This document shows, piece by piece, positions 1-7,749 of a DNA stretch of 64,000 bases. The position numbers were made by a program, and so were the translations under genes. Source of the stretch: Gammaproteobacteria bacterium (GTDB taxonomy: Bacteria; Pseudomonadota; Gammaproteobacteria; Steroidobacterales; GCA-2729495); contig JAJFJS010000035.1 in assembly GCA_021773815.1 (NCBI GenBank), positions 62,001 to 126,000 of the forward strand, in the 5' to 3' direction. How positions within the stretch are numbered: position 1 is the first letter of the stretch; each line of letters opens with the position of its first letter. Under the pieces are notes generated by a model. It saw only the letters and a list, made by a program, of their open reading frames with translations, ran no database searches and was not told the DNA's origin.

Positions 1-1391
1 TTGAAACCGGAAACGATGATCATGTCTTTCTTGCGATCGACGATCCTGAAATATCCCTGTTCGTCGACGACGGCAATATCACCCGTCCGAAAGAAACCGT
101 CATCGGTCATCACGGCGGCCGTCGCCTCGCGGTTGTTCCAGTAACCGGACATGACCTGCGGTCCACGGACGCACAGCTCGCCGGCTTCGCCGATCGGCAT
201 CTCGCTACCGCTCTCGTCCCGCAGTGAAACATCGGTGCTCGGCAGCGGCAGCCCGATGCTGCCGCGAAACTCCGTCAGGCCCATCGGATTGGAGGTGATG
301 ACCGGCGATGTCTCGGACAGGCCGTACCCCTCGGTGATAACCATTCCGGTGACATCAAACCATTGCCGTGCCGTATCGTCGAGCACGGCCATGCCGCCCG
401 CCGAAACGATCTTCAGATGGGAGAAATCGACACCGGCAAAGTCCGGATAATTGACCAGGCTCTGGTACAGCGTATTGACGCCGGTAATCGCCGTGAACGG
501 ATATTTTTTCATCTCGCGAACGAACGCCGCTGTGTCGCGCGGATCGGTGATCAGCAGGTTGTGCCCGCCGTGGCTCAGGTAGCACAGGCAGTTACACATC
601 AATGCATAGACGTGATACAGCGGCAGCGCCGTGACGATCAGCTCGCGACCCTCCTCGATGCCCGCCGCAAACCACGCATTGAGCTGACGCACGTTGGCGA
701 CGAGGTTGCGATGGTGGAGCATCGCCCCCTTGGCCCGGCCCGTCGTGCCGCCGGTGTATTGCAGAACGGCCAGGTCCGCACCGGTCATCCGCTCCTCGCT
801 AAACCCGTCCGGCGCGGTCTCGAGCACCTGCCGAAATCCGACGGCACCGGCGATTCGCCAGGCCGGCACCCTGCGCTTGATATAGCGCACGGCGAAATTG
901 ACGATTTGCCGCCGCGGGAACGGCAGCAGGTCGCCGATGTCCGTGACGATGACGCGATCCACGGCGGTTTCACCGATGACATCGGCCAGCGTGGCGGCGC
1001 TCGTCGAGGCGATAACGATCGCCCGCGCGCCCGAATCGATCAGCTGATACTCAAGTTCCCGCGGCGTATACAGCGGGTTCACGTTGACGATGACCAGACC
1101 GGCCCGCAGCGCCCCGAACAACGCGACCGGATACTGCAGCAGGTTCGGCATCATGATCGCGATGCGATCGCCTCGCGAGAGGCGGCCCTCGGTCTGCAGC
1201 CAGGCCGCGAAGCGCTTCGTCAGGTCATCGAGTTCGGCGTAGGTCAGCGACGCACCGAGGTTCGAATAGGCAATCCGGTCGGGAAACCGACGACAGGCGC
1301 TGCCGAACAGATCCAGCAGCGATTCGGCCGGATCCAGGTCGAGCTCGTGCGGCACGCCCTCGGTATATTGCTTGAGCCAGATTTTTTCCAT
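1..1391 (-). CDS. fadD: Long-chain fatty acid-CoA ligase, C-terminus beyond window
   Basis: Activates long-chain fatty acids to acyl-CoA through an acyl-adenylate, feeding beta-oxidation; a peripheral inner-membrane enzyme in E. coli. The 463 visible residues begin MEKIWLKQY and contain MPNLLQYPVALFG, NVNPLYTPREL, the AMP-binding motif YTGGTTGRAKGA (about residues 210-221) and YGLSETSP, all close to E. coli FadD (561 aa). The frame is still open at position 1 in RKKDMIIVSGF, so roughly the last 90 residues lie outside the window. The ATG at 1389-1391 is divergent from the mevalonate genes. The family call is firm; FadD is preferred over other AMP-binding ligases because of the near-identical N-terminal blocks. 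Confidence 0.93.
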   Translation of the reverse strand, partial: MEKIWLKQYTEGVPHELDLDPAESLLDLFGSACRRFPDRIAYSNLGASLTYAELDDLTKRFAAWLQTEGRLSRGDRIAIMMPNLLQYPVALFGALRAGLVIVNVNPLYTPRELEYQLIDSGARAIVIASTSAATLADVIGETAVDRVIVTDIGDLLPFPRRQIVNFAVRYIKRRVPAWRIAGAVGFRQVLETAPDGFSEERMTGADLAVLQYTGGTTGRAKGAMLHHRNLVANVRQLNAWFAAGIEEGRELIVTALPLYHVYALMCNCLCYLSHGGHNLLITDPRDTAAFVREMKKYPFTAITGVNTLYQSLVNYPDFAGVDFSHLKIVSAGGMAVLDDTARQWFDVTGMVITEGYGLSETSPVITSNPMGLTEFRGSIGLPLPSTDVSLRDESGSEMPIGEAGELCVRGPQVMSGYWNNREATAAVMTDDGFFRTGDIAVVDEQGYFRIVDRKKDMIIVSGF

Positions 1392-1534
1392 GCACCGTCC
1401 GGGTTCGGCTACTCAACAGGCTGCTGGTCGGGTTATTGTCGCATCGCGACGGGGCCTTTGCACCCGTCCCGTCACGGCCGGCGGTGCACTGTTGCACGAA
1501 TCCCCTTGGCAGCTGACGACGAATGCTGCTAGCG

Positions 1535-1691
1535 TGCATTATTCATGAAGGCGGCGCCGACTGCGGCCAATCGCATACTGAGTCGAGCCTCGTGACAACA
1601 CGAGAACTTAACAGTCTGTATATTCGGCGGGCGCCTGTCTCGGTTGTGCCGGCCCGTGGCGGCACAACGGCGATCCTTCATGAATAATGCA
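1535..1691. repeat. 157-bp element bounded by 17-bp perfect inverted repeats
   Basis: The left arm TGCATTATTCATGAAGG (1535-1551) is the exact reverse complement of the right arm at 1675-1691. Between them sit two further perfect stems: CTCGTG/CACGAG with loop ACAA (1589-1604), and GTTGTGCCG/CGGCACAAC (1643-1651 with 1660-1668). The layout resembles a small MITE/REP-like element or a structured leader. I see no clear target-site duplication at the ends and no second copy in the window. Confidence 0.6.
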
Positions 1692-1704
1692 GGCGAAGGT
1701 CCAT

Positions 1705-1747
1705 GCCGCCTTGTTGCGGCCATTGAAAGCACCTTATATAAAGGTGC
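1705..1747 (+). promoter_or_regulatory. Two hairpins in the leader of the HMGR fusion gene
   Basis: GCCGC/GCGGC with a 6-base loop (1705-1720) is followed by GCACCTT/AAGGTGC around ATATA (1729-1747). The second stem is perfect and ends 27 bases before the GTG start. It could be an operator dyad or an RNA structure near the ribosome site; the sequence does not decide. Confidence 0.4.
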
Positions 1748-1774
1748 CTGAACACCAGCGTGACGGAGTGAAAA

Positions 1775-4018
1775 GTGGCCGGATCGAGAATTCCTCGTTT
1801 TTACAAGATGAGCGTCGACGAGCGTGTCCGCGCGGTCCGCGACCAGGGGCTGCTGACGGACCGGGATCTCGACAGCCTGCTGTCCGGCGAAACGACACTG
1901 GGCGTCAACGCCGCCGACAAGATGATCGAGAACGTCATCGGCGTGCTCGGCCTGCCGATCGGCCTCGGACTGAATTTCCTGATCAACAGCAAGGAATACG
2001 TCATTCCGCTGGTCGTCGAGGAACCATCGATCGTCGCGGCGCTGAGCGCCGCCGCCAAACTGTCGCGCGGCTCGGGCGGATTCACCACCACCTCGACCGA
2101 TCCGATCCTGATCGGACAGATCCAGATCATCGATCCGCCAAACATGACCCGCGCCCGGGCAGCCGTGCTGGAACACAAGCAGGAAATACTCGATCTGGCC
2201 AACAGTTTCCACCCGCGCATGGTGGCGCGCGGCGGCGGCGCCGTGGATATCGAGATTGCCAGCTACCCGTTGAAATCGACGAACGGCGAGATGCTCGTCG
2301 TGCACCTGCTCGTGGACACGCGCGATGCGATGGGCGCCAACCTGGTCAACGGCATGTGCGAGGGCGTGGCACCGCTGATCGAAACGATCACCGAGGGCAA
2401 CGTGTTCCTGCGCATCCTGTCGAACCTGACCGATCGCGCCCTGGCAACCGCCGAAGTCACGCTCACGGTCGAGCAACTGGCGGGCAAGGGCTATGACGGG
2501 AAGCGCGTTCGTGACGGCATCATCATCGCCGCGGACTTCGCGCACGTCGACCCGTATCGTGCCGCGACCCACAATAAAGGCGTCATGAACGGCATCGACG
2601 CCGTCGCGCTGGCCACCGGCAATGACTGGCGGGCCATTGAGGCGGGCGCGCACGCATATGCCGCGCGGCACGGCCGTTACGGATCGCTGACGCAGTGGTC
2701 GAAGGACGCCGACGGCAATCTGCGCGGGCGCATCGAACTGCCGATCAAGGTCGGCATCGTGGGCGCACCGCTCGAATCGAATCCGGGCGTGGCCATGAAT
2801 CTCAGGATGATGGGCGTCGAATCGGCAACGGAACTCGCCGAAGTCATGGCCGCGGTCGGCCTGGCGCAGAATTTTGCAGCGCTCAAGGCGCTGACGACAG
2901 AGGGCATTCAGACCGGACACATGACACTGCATGCACGCAGCGTCGTCAAGGCCGCCGGCGCCCCGCCGGAACTGTTCGACGAGACGCTGGAACAACTGGT
3001 CCGCAGTGGCGACATCAAGGTCTGGAAGGCCGAGGAAATCCTCGGCCAGCTGCGCGACGCGGATGCGACGGAGCCGCAGGTAGCCGATACGGAAACCGGC
3101 GTCGGTTTCGGCAAGGTCATCCTGCTCGGCGAACATGCCGTCGTATACGGTCGGCATGCGATCGCCTGCCCGCTGCCGCTGACGATGCGTGCCGTCGTCG
3201 AGGATCACGACAAGGGCGTCGAACTGCTGATTCCCCGCTGGGGCATCGAGTACCAGCTCGCCAAGCCCCCCGAGCAACGGCGCTCGTTCGAGAAGGCCGC
3301 CGGCCTGATCATGGATCGGCTCGGCCTCGGTAACCGGGGCATGCGCATCGAGGTTTTTCCCGACGTGCCGCGCGGCATGGGCATGGGCGGCTCGGCGGCG
3401 CTGGCAGTGGCCATTATTCGCGCGCTGGATCTGCATTACCGGCTCGGACTGACGGATGAGGAAGTCAACGCGCTGGCCTACCAGTCGGAGAAAGTCGCGC
3501 ATGGCCAGCCGAGCGGTATCGACAACACGCTGGCGACTTACGGCAAGCCGCTCGTCTACCGCAAGGGAACCCCGCCCCTGGTCGAGGAGCTGCAAATCCC
3601 GGTACCGCTGTCGCTCGTCATCGGCATGACCCGCAACGAGGGATTGACGGCCCGGACGGTACTCAATGTGCGTGAGGCGCGGGACCGGCAACCGAAACTC
3701 TACGAAAAGATCTTCGACGACATCGATGCACTCGTGCGGCAGGGCATTACGGCCGTGCAAACCAACGATATCCGCACCCTCGGCGAACTGATGAACGTTT
3801 GTCAGGGACTGCTCAACGCGCTGCAGGTCTCGACGCCGGAGCTCGAACGACTGATCGGCGTCGCGCGCCGGGCCGGGGCCCTCGGCGCCAAGCTGACCGG
3901 TGGTGGCGGCGGCGGAGCGGTCATCGCGTTGTGCGACGACAATGCGGACGAGGTGCAGGCCGCAATGGAACGTCAGGGTTTCCAGGCGATGACGGTCGTC
4001 GTCGGCAACAAACAATGA
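1775..4018 (+). CDS. Fused HMG-CoA reductase (class II) - mevalonate kinase
   Basis: A 747-residue protein that would catalyse two mevalonate-pathway steps: HMG-CoA to mevalonate, then mevalonate to 5-phosphomevalonate. Residues about 1-425 are a bacterial-type HMG-CoA reductase with ENVIG (near 52), DAMGANLVNGM (near 183), HNKGVMNG (the lysine motif), GNDWRA (catalytic Asp) and GHMTLHAR (catalytic His near 386). Residues about 444-747 are a GHMP kinase with LLGEHAVVYG (near 449), PRGMGMGGSAA (near 531), PSGIDN (near 578) and LTGGGGGGA (near 707). The linker is rich in D, E and T. A GTG start with GGAG six bases upstream was chosen. Both halves keep their catalytic residues, so two activities are likely. 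The stop overlaps the IPP isomerase start (ATGA). I know of thiolase-HMGR fusions (MvaE) but not of this pairing as a standard architecture. Confidence 0.93.
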   Translation: MAGSRIPRFYKMSVDERVRAVRDQGLLTDRDLDSLLSGETTLGVNAADKMIENVIGVLGLPIGLGLNFLINSKEYVIPLVVEEPSIVAALSAAAKLSRGSGGFTTTSTDPILIGQIQIIDPPNMTRARAAVLEHKQEILDLANSFHPRMVARGGGAVDIEIASYPLKSTNGEMLVVHLLVDTRDAMGANLVNGMCEGVAPLIETITEGNVFLRILSNLTDRALATAEVTLTVEQLAGKGYDGKRVRDGIIIAADFAHVDPYRAATHNKGVMNGIDAVALATGNDWRAIEAGAHAYAARHGRYGSLTQWSKDADGNLRGRIELPIKVGIVGAPLESNPGVAMNLRMMGVESATELAEVMAAVGLAQNFAALKALTTEGIQTGHMTLHARSVVKAAGAPPELFDETLEQLVRSGDIKVWKAEEILGQLRDADATEPQVADTETGVGFGKVILLGEHAVVYGRHAIACPLPLTMRAVVEDHDKGVELLIPRWGIEYQLAKPPEQRRSFEKAAGLIMDRLGLGNRGMRIEVFPDVPRGMGMGGSAALAVAIIRALDLHYRLGLTDEEVNALAYQSEKVAHGQPSGIDNTLATYGKPLVYRKGTPPLVEELQIPVPLSLVIGMTRNEGLTARTVLNVREARDRQPKLYEKIFDDIDALVRQGITAVQTNDIRTLGELMNVCQGLLNALQVSTPELERLIGVARRAGALGAKLTGGGGGGAVIALCDDNADEVQAAMERQGFQAMTVVVGNKQ

Positions 4019-4587
4019 GTGTCGCGCGCCAGTCCGTATCGAGCCCGACCGAATCGCTGATCCTCGTCGACGCCCACGATCGGGACATCGGCTTTCGCAG
4101 CAAGGCAGAGTGTCACGCAGGCGACGGCTTGTTGCATCGGGCCTTCTCGGTCTTCCTGTTCAACCGGGACGGTCAGGTGTTGCTGCAGCAGCGCAGCGCA
4201 CAGAAGCCACTGTGGCCGCTGTACTGGTCCAACAGTTGCTGCAGTCACCCGCGGCAGTCGGAATCGATCGAGGATGCCGGGCGACGACGAATTCGCGAGG
4301 AACTGCATCTCGACTGCGACGTGTGGTTTCTGTACAAGTTCCAGTATCAGGCGACCTATGGCGACGCCGGCAGCGAACACGAGTTCTGCCACGTGTTTGC
4401 CGGGATCGCCGACGGCGCGGTCTCGGCCCACCCGGATGAGATCGTCGACTGGCGCTACGTCGATCCGGACACGCTGACGCGGGAGATTGCGGCCGACGGC
4501 GACCGCTTCACGCCGTGGCTCAAGATGGAGTGGGAGCGCATCCGCGCGGACTTTCTGGACGACATCCTCGCCGGTCGGTCCCCCTAG
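4015..4587 (+). CDS. idi: Isopentenyl-diphosphate delta-isomerase, type I
   Basis: Interconverts isopentenyl and dimethylallyl diphosphate, the step that supplies both C5 units after the mevalonate pathway. The 190-residue Nudix-fold protein has the type I signatures SNSCCSHP (catalytic Cys near residue 74) and EHEFCHVF (catalytic Glu near 120), plus a Nudix-like segment around RRIREEL. The ATG at 4015 overlaps the TGA of the HMGR-mevalonate kinase gene in an ATGA, so the two are translationally coupled. This strongly supports one isoprenoid operon. The remaining pathway genes (HMG-CoA synthase, phosphomevalonate kinase, decarboxylase) are not in the window. Confidence 0.95.
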   Translation: MSVARQSVSSPTESLILVDAHDRDIGFRSKAECHAGDGLLHRAFSVFLFNRDGQVLLQQRSAQKPLWPLYWSNSCCSHPRQSESIEDAGRRRIREELHLDCDVWFLYKFQYQATYGDAGSEHEFCHVFAGIADGAVSAHPDEIVDWRYVDPDTLTREIAADGDRFTPWLKMEWERIRADFLDDILAGRSP

Positions 4588-4637
4588 CTGGCCGCCGGCC
4601 GCAGTCGCGGCCCGCGACATATCCCGGAGAACCATTC

Positions 4638-5450
4638 GTGGCCAACGTCATCATCACGGGCAGTAGCAAGGGTATCGGGCGCGGGCTGGCCGAGGCGTTC
4701 GTGCGCCGCGGCCACCGGGTCGTCATCTCGGCACGCGGTCAGGCGGATATCGACCGGACCGTCGCCGAACTCAACGCTATCGGCCCCGGCACGGCGACCG
4801 GTGCAGTCTGCGACGTTGCCGCCAAAGACCAGATCCAGGAGCTGTGGGATCGCGGCAGCGCCGAACTCGGCCCGATTGATTTCTGGATCAATAACGCCGG
4901 CACGGCCGATGCCCGTCACGAGTTGCACGACACACCGGAGGCTATCGTGCACACGCTGATCGACAGTAACCTCAAGGGCACGATCTTCGGTTCGCAGGTC
5001 GCGATTAACGGTTTTCGCCAACAGGGTTCGGGTGCGCTGTACAACATGCTCGGCGGCAGCTTCGACGGCAAGCGACTGACGCCAAACATGTCAGTCTACA
5101 GTTCGACGAAGGCGGCCATCTGGATACTGACGAAGTATCTGCTGATGGAGAACCGGGATCGGGGCATCATGATCGGCATGATCAGTCCCGGCATGTTGCT
5201 GTCCGACAACTGGTTCTCCGAACAGAAGAAGATGACGCCCGAAGATTGGCGGAAGATCCGACCGATTCTCAATATTCTGTGCGACGACGTCGAGACGGCC
5301 GCGCCGTGGCTGACCGACGAGATATTGCGCAACGATCGCTACGGCCATCGCATCGCCTGGCTGACGACGGGCAAGATGCTGCGCCGTTTTTTCGCCGCGA
5401 AGGTGCTCGGTCGCAAACGCGACCTGTTCAGCCGTTACGGACTCGACTGA
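4638..5450 (+). CDS. Short-chain dehydrogenase/reductase
   Basis: A 270-residue NAD(P)-dependent oxidoreductase of the classical SDR type. The cofactor motif TGSSKGIG lies at residues 7-14, NNAG near 88, and the catalytic Tyr/Lys pair in YSSTK near 152-156. The GTG start at 4638 was chosen because GGAGA sits 7 bases upstream. It begins 50 bases after idi on the same strand and probably shares its transcript, but nothing in the sequence identifies the substrate. A role in isoprenoid or quinone metabolism is only suggested by position. Confidence 0.85.
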   Translation: MANVIITGSSKGIGRGLAEAFVRRGHRVVISARGQADIDRTVAELNAIGPGTATGAVCDVAAKDQIQELWDRGSAELGPIDFWINNAGTADARHELHDTPEAIVHTLIDSNLKGTIFGSQVAINGFRQQGSGALYNMLGGSFDGKRLTPNMSVYSSTKAAIWILTKYLLMENRDRGIMIGMISPGMLLSDNWFSEQKKMTPEDWRKIRPILNILCDDVETAAPWLTDEILRNDRYGHRIAWLTTGKMLRRFFAAKVLGRKRDLFSRYGLD

Positions 5451-5484
5451 CCGTGCATCGGGCCGGCACGCCGGCCGTCGAACC

Positions 5485-5514
5485 GCAAAGAAAAGGGGGC
5501 GTTGACGCCCCCTT
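5485..5514 (-). terminator. Intrinsic terminator (hsp20; possibly bidirectional)
   Basis: A perfect 9-bp stem AAGGGGGCG/CGCCCCCTT with loop TTGA (5493-5514) lies between two convergent genes. On the minus strand it is followed by TTTTCTTT, which fits termination of hsp20; on the plus strand the trailing bases are only moderately T-rich. Confidence 0.8.
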
Positions 5515-5556
5515 CTCCACCCGGCCAGTTGTATCGGGTCCGTTACGCAGGGGGGC

Positions 5557-6003
5557 TTACCGGACCTTGATATCGATGGCCTTGGGCTTCTCGACCTCGG
5601 CCTTGGGGATATGAATCTTCAGCACGCCATCCCGGCTCTCCGCATGGATCCCGCCCTCGTTGGCATCGGCCGGCAGGCTGAAGCTGCGCGCAAAGCTGCC
5701 GTAGAACGATTCGATACGGTGCTGCCTTTCATTCTCCTCGGTATTCTCGATCCGGCGCTCACCCTTGATCGTAATCACGCCGTCATGCACCGAAACCTCG
5801 ACGTCTTCCTTCGGGACCTCGGGCAACTCGGCCTTGATCAGGTATTCCTTGTCCGTCTCGGAAATATTGGCCACGGGGCGCCACGCCGCCGTGTCACGTT
5901 CACTGCCCTCGTTACCGGACCGGAAGCGCCGCGCCGGCAGCGCGCCGTAACGGCTGAACAGGTCATCGAATTCCCGGAACGGGCTCCAGTTTACTAAAGT
6001 CAT
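5557..6003 (-). CDS. Small heat shock protein, Hsp20/alpha-crystallin family
   Basis: An ATP-independent holdase chaperone that binds unfolding proteins under stress. The 148-residue product has a short N-terminal arm (NWSPFREFDDLF), an alpha-crystallin domain from about 45 to 140 (ISETDKEYLIKAELP, VHDGVITIKGER, DGVLKIHIPKA), and a short charged tail. The second of two nearby ATGs (6001-6003) is preferred because AGGAGG is 7 bases upstream of it but only 1 base from the first ATG (6007-6009). A sigma-32-type promoter lies upstream and a terminator downstream, so the gene is probably monocistronic and heat-induced. Confidence 0.95.
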   Translation of the reverse strand: MTLVNWSPFREFDDLFSRYGALPARRFRSGNEGSERDTAAWRPVANISETDKEYLIKAELPEVPKEDVEVSVHDGVITIKGERRIENTEENERQHRIESFYGSFARSFSLPADANEGGIHAESRDGVLKIHIPKAEVEKPKAIDIKVR

Positions 6004-6058
6004 TTCCATTCCTCCTCAAGGTCTGAAACTTCCGGACGCGTGCGCGCCCTGTATCCAG

Positions 6059-6087
6059 AACGTGGGGATGGACGGGAAAATTTCAAG
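6059..6087 (-). promoter_or_regulatory. Sigma-32-type heat shock promoter for hsp20
   Basis: On the minus strand CTTGAAA (6087-6081) is followed, after 13 bases, by CCCCACGTT (6067-6059). The E. coli RpoH consensus is CTTGAAA, a spacer of 11-16 bases, then CCCCATnT. It sits 56 bases upstream of the chosen hsp20 ATG, after the end of the upstream PLP-enzyme gene. Confidence 0.75.
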
Positions 6088-6102
6088 TGGCAGGCTACGC
6101 CT

Positions 6103-7257
6103 TCAGTCGAGCGCATCCAGCGCGTCACGCAACGCATCAATCAGGTCATCGGCGTCCTCGAGCCCGACTGACAAGCGCACCAGGCCGTCCGTAATGCCGG
6201 CCCGCGCGCGCTGCTCCGGTTCGACGTCCGAATGGGTCATGCTGGCCGGATGGGTGACGAGAGACTCCACGGAACCGAGGCTCTCGGCGAGGCTCCACAG
6301 TTCGAGCGAATCCATCAGCGCCTTGCCGGACCGCACGCCGCCGGCGACCTCGAACCAGACCATGGCACCGAACCCGGACGCCTGCGAGACCGCCAGTTCA
6401 TGCTGCGGAAAGGATTTGAGCCCCGGATACCCGACGCGTTCGACGGCCGGGTGGTCGGTAAGAAAGGTCGCAATCCGCAGCGCCGTCTCGGACTGCCGGT
6501 CCATGCGCACCGACAGCGTTTTGCTGCCCTGTAATGTCAGCCAGGCTACCTGCGGCGACATGATGATGCCTGACGCATTCTGCACGAAGCGCAATGCCTC
6601 GTCTTGCTCGGCGGTGCGCGCGACGACTGCGCCGCCCACCGTCGCATTGTGCCCGTCGAAATACTTCGTCGTACTGTGTATGACAAGGTCCGCCCCCAGC
6701 TCCAGCGGCCGCTGAAAGTACGGTGTCAGGAACGTGTTGTCGACGGCATGCGGGATCCCGGCGGCGCGCGCGATGTCTGATACGGCGCGAATATCCGTCA
6801 GCTTCAGCGTTGGATTACCCGGCGTCTCGGTCACGATCAGCTTCGTGTTCGGGCGCAGGCTCCGGCGCACGTTGTCCGCGTCGGACGTGTCGACGAAACT
6901 GAATTCGACGCCGAAGCGGGCGAATATCTGGTTGCACAGTCGATAGGTGCCACCGTAGATCACGTCGGACAGTACGGCATGATCGCCGGCGTTCAGGAAT
7001 GCCGTCAGCACGCAGTTGATTGCGGCCATGCCCGTCGCATAGCAGGTGCAGTCGGCGCCCCCCTCGAGGTCGGCGATGCGCAGCTCCAGGGCCCGAACGG
7101 TCGGATTGCCGGATCGCGAGTATGAGTACCCTTTCGCCATGTACTCGTCGACCGAATCCTGCACATAGGCCGTCGTCTGGTAGATCGGCGTCAGGATCGA
7201 CCCCGTCACCGGGTCGGGCGTCACGCCGGCATGGATCTGCCTGGAACTGAACCGCAT
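6103..7257 (-). CDS. Cystathionine gamma-synthase/lyase family PLP enzyme
   Basis: A trans-sulfuration enzyme acting on C-S or C-O bonds of homoserine derivatives or cystathionine. The 384-residue protein matches the family length (E. coli MetB is 386). Visible motifs are YSRSGNPTVRALE (PLP and substrate binding), VDNTFLTP, the PLP-lysine motif HSTTKYFDGH (Lys near 199), and the C-terminal ESLVTHPASMTH with RLSVGLED. The ATG at 7257 follows GAGGCGAG at a workable distance. Whether it is a gamma-synthase, gamma-lyase or methionine gamma-lyase cannot be read from the motifs. It is not linked to other methionine genes here. Confidence 0.9.
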   Translation of the reverse strand: MRFSSRQIHAGVTPDPVTGSILTPIYQTTAYVQDSVDEYMAKGYSYSRSGNPTVRALELRIADLEGGADCTCYATGMAAINCVLTAFLNAGDHAVLSDVIYGGTYRLCNQIFARFGVEFSFVDTSDADNVRRSLRPNTKLIVTETPGNPTLKLTDIRAVSDIARAAGIPHAVDNTFLTPYFQRPLELGADLVIHSTTKYFDGHNATVGGAVVARTAEQDEALRFVQNASGIIMSPQVAWLTLQGSKTLSVRMDRQSETALRIATFLTDHPAVERVGYPGLKSFPQHELAVSQASGFGAMVWFEVAGGVRSGKALMDSLELWSLAESLGSVESLVTHPASMTHSDVEPEQRARAGITDGLVRLSVGLEDADDLIDALRDALDALD

Positions 7258-7410
7258 CTGTCTCGCCTCTGCTTCTGCTGGTGGTCGATCGTCTAAGAAC
7301 GCGATTCTATCCTGAATGCGACGGGTGAATGCAGCGAACGGGCGCATCCGGTTGCGATGACGGACGGATTGCCGGATCATCTGCAGCAACAACGAATCGG
7401 GAGACGCCCA

Positions 7411-7743
7411 ATGACCGACAGCGCATGGCAGGTTTTTTCCCTGGACGAACTCATGGCGAAGGTCGTCGGTACCGAGCCGCGTTTCTACGAGTTCCTGCGC
7501 GTACCGGCCCTGAGTTCGGCAATCTATCGCCTGCCCGCCGGCGCCAAAGACATGCAGGCGCCGCATCTCGAGGACGAGGTCTATGTCGTCATCGAGGGTC
7601 GCGCGCGGCTCAGGATCGACGGCAAGGACCACGACATTCAGCGCGGCTCGATTCTGTATGTCCGCGCCACCGCCGAGCACTCGTTTTTCGATATCGAAGA
7701 AGACCTGACAGTGCTGGCCTTCTTCGGCGCGACGAATCCGTAA
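7411..7743 (+). CDS. Small cupin-domain protein
   Basis: A 110-residue single-domain cupin. Metal-ligand candidates lie in PHLEDEVYVVIEG (first cupin motif, His near 51) and in RATAEHSFFDI (second motif, His near 91). The ATG at 7411 is preferred over an upstream one because GGGAG lies 7 bases before it. The fold is shared by dioxygenases, isomerases and sugar-binding proteins, so no reaction is assigned. It is convergent with the acyl-CoA dehydrogenase gene, 6 bases away. Confidence 0.85.
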   Translation: MTDSAWQVFSLDELMAKVVGTEPRFYEFLRVPALSSAIYRLPAGAKDMQAPHLEDEVYVVIEGRARLRIDGKDHDIQRGSILYVRATAEHSFFDIEEDLTVLAFFGATNP

Positions 7744-7749
7744 CGACGG

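Larger units (their letters stand above)
1392..1774. other. Divergent intergenic region fadD / HMGR-mevalonate kinase
   Basis: This 383-base stretch has no convincing gene. It holds a pair of 17-bp inverted repeats (1535-1551 and 1675-1691), hairpins between and after them, and the ribosome binding site GGAG at 1765-1768 for the downstream GTG start. Promoters for both directions must lie here, but I could not pick a convincing pair of -35/-10 boxes. Confidence 0.7.

Noticed and set aside
1529-4015. Very long open frame on the minus strand opposite the HMGR-mevalonate kinase gene
   Set aside because: Composition is dominated by Arg, His, Asp and Gln without any domain, as expected of the antisense frame of a GC-rich gene; the plus-strand gene is certain.
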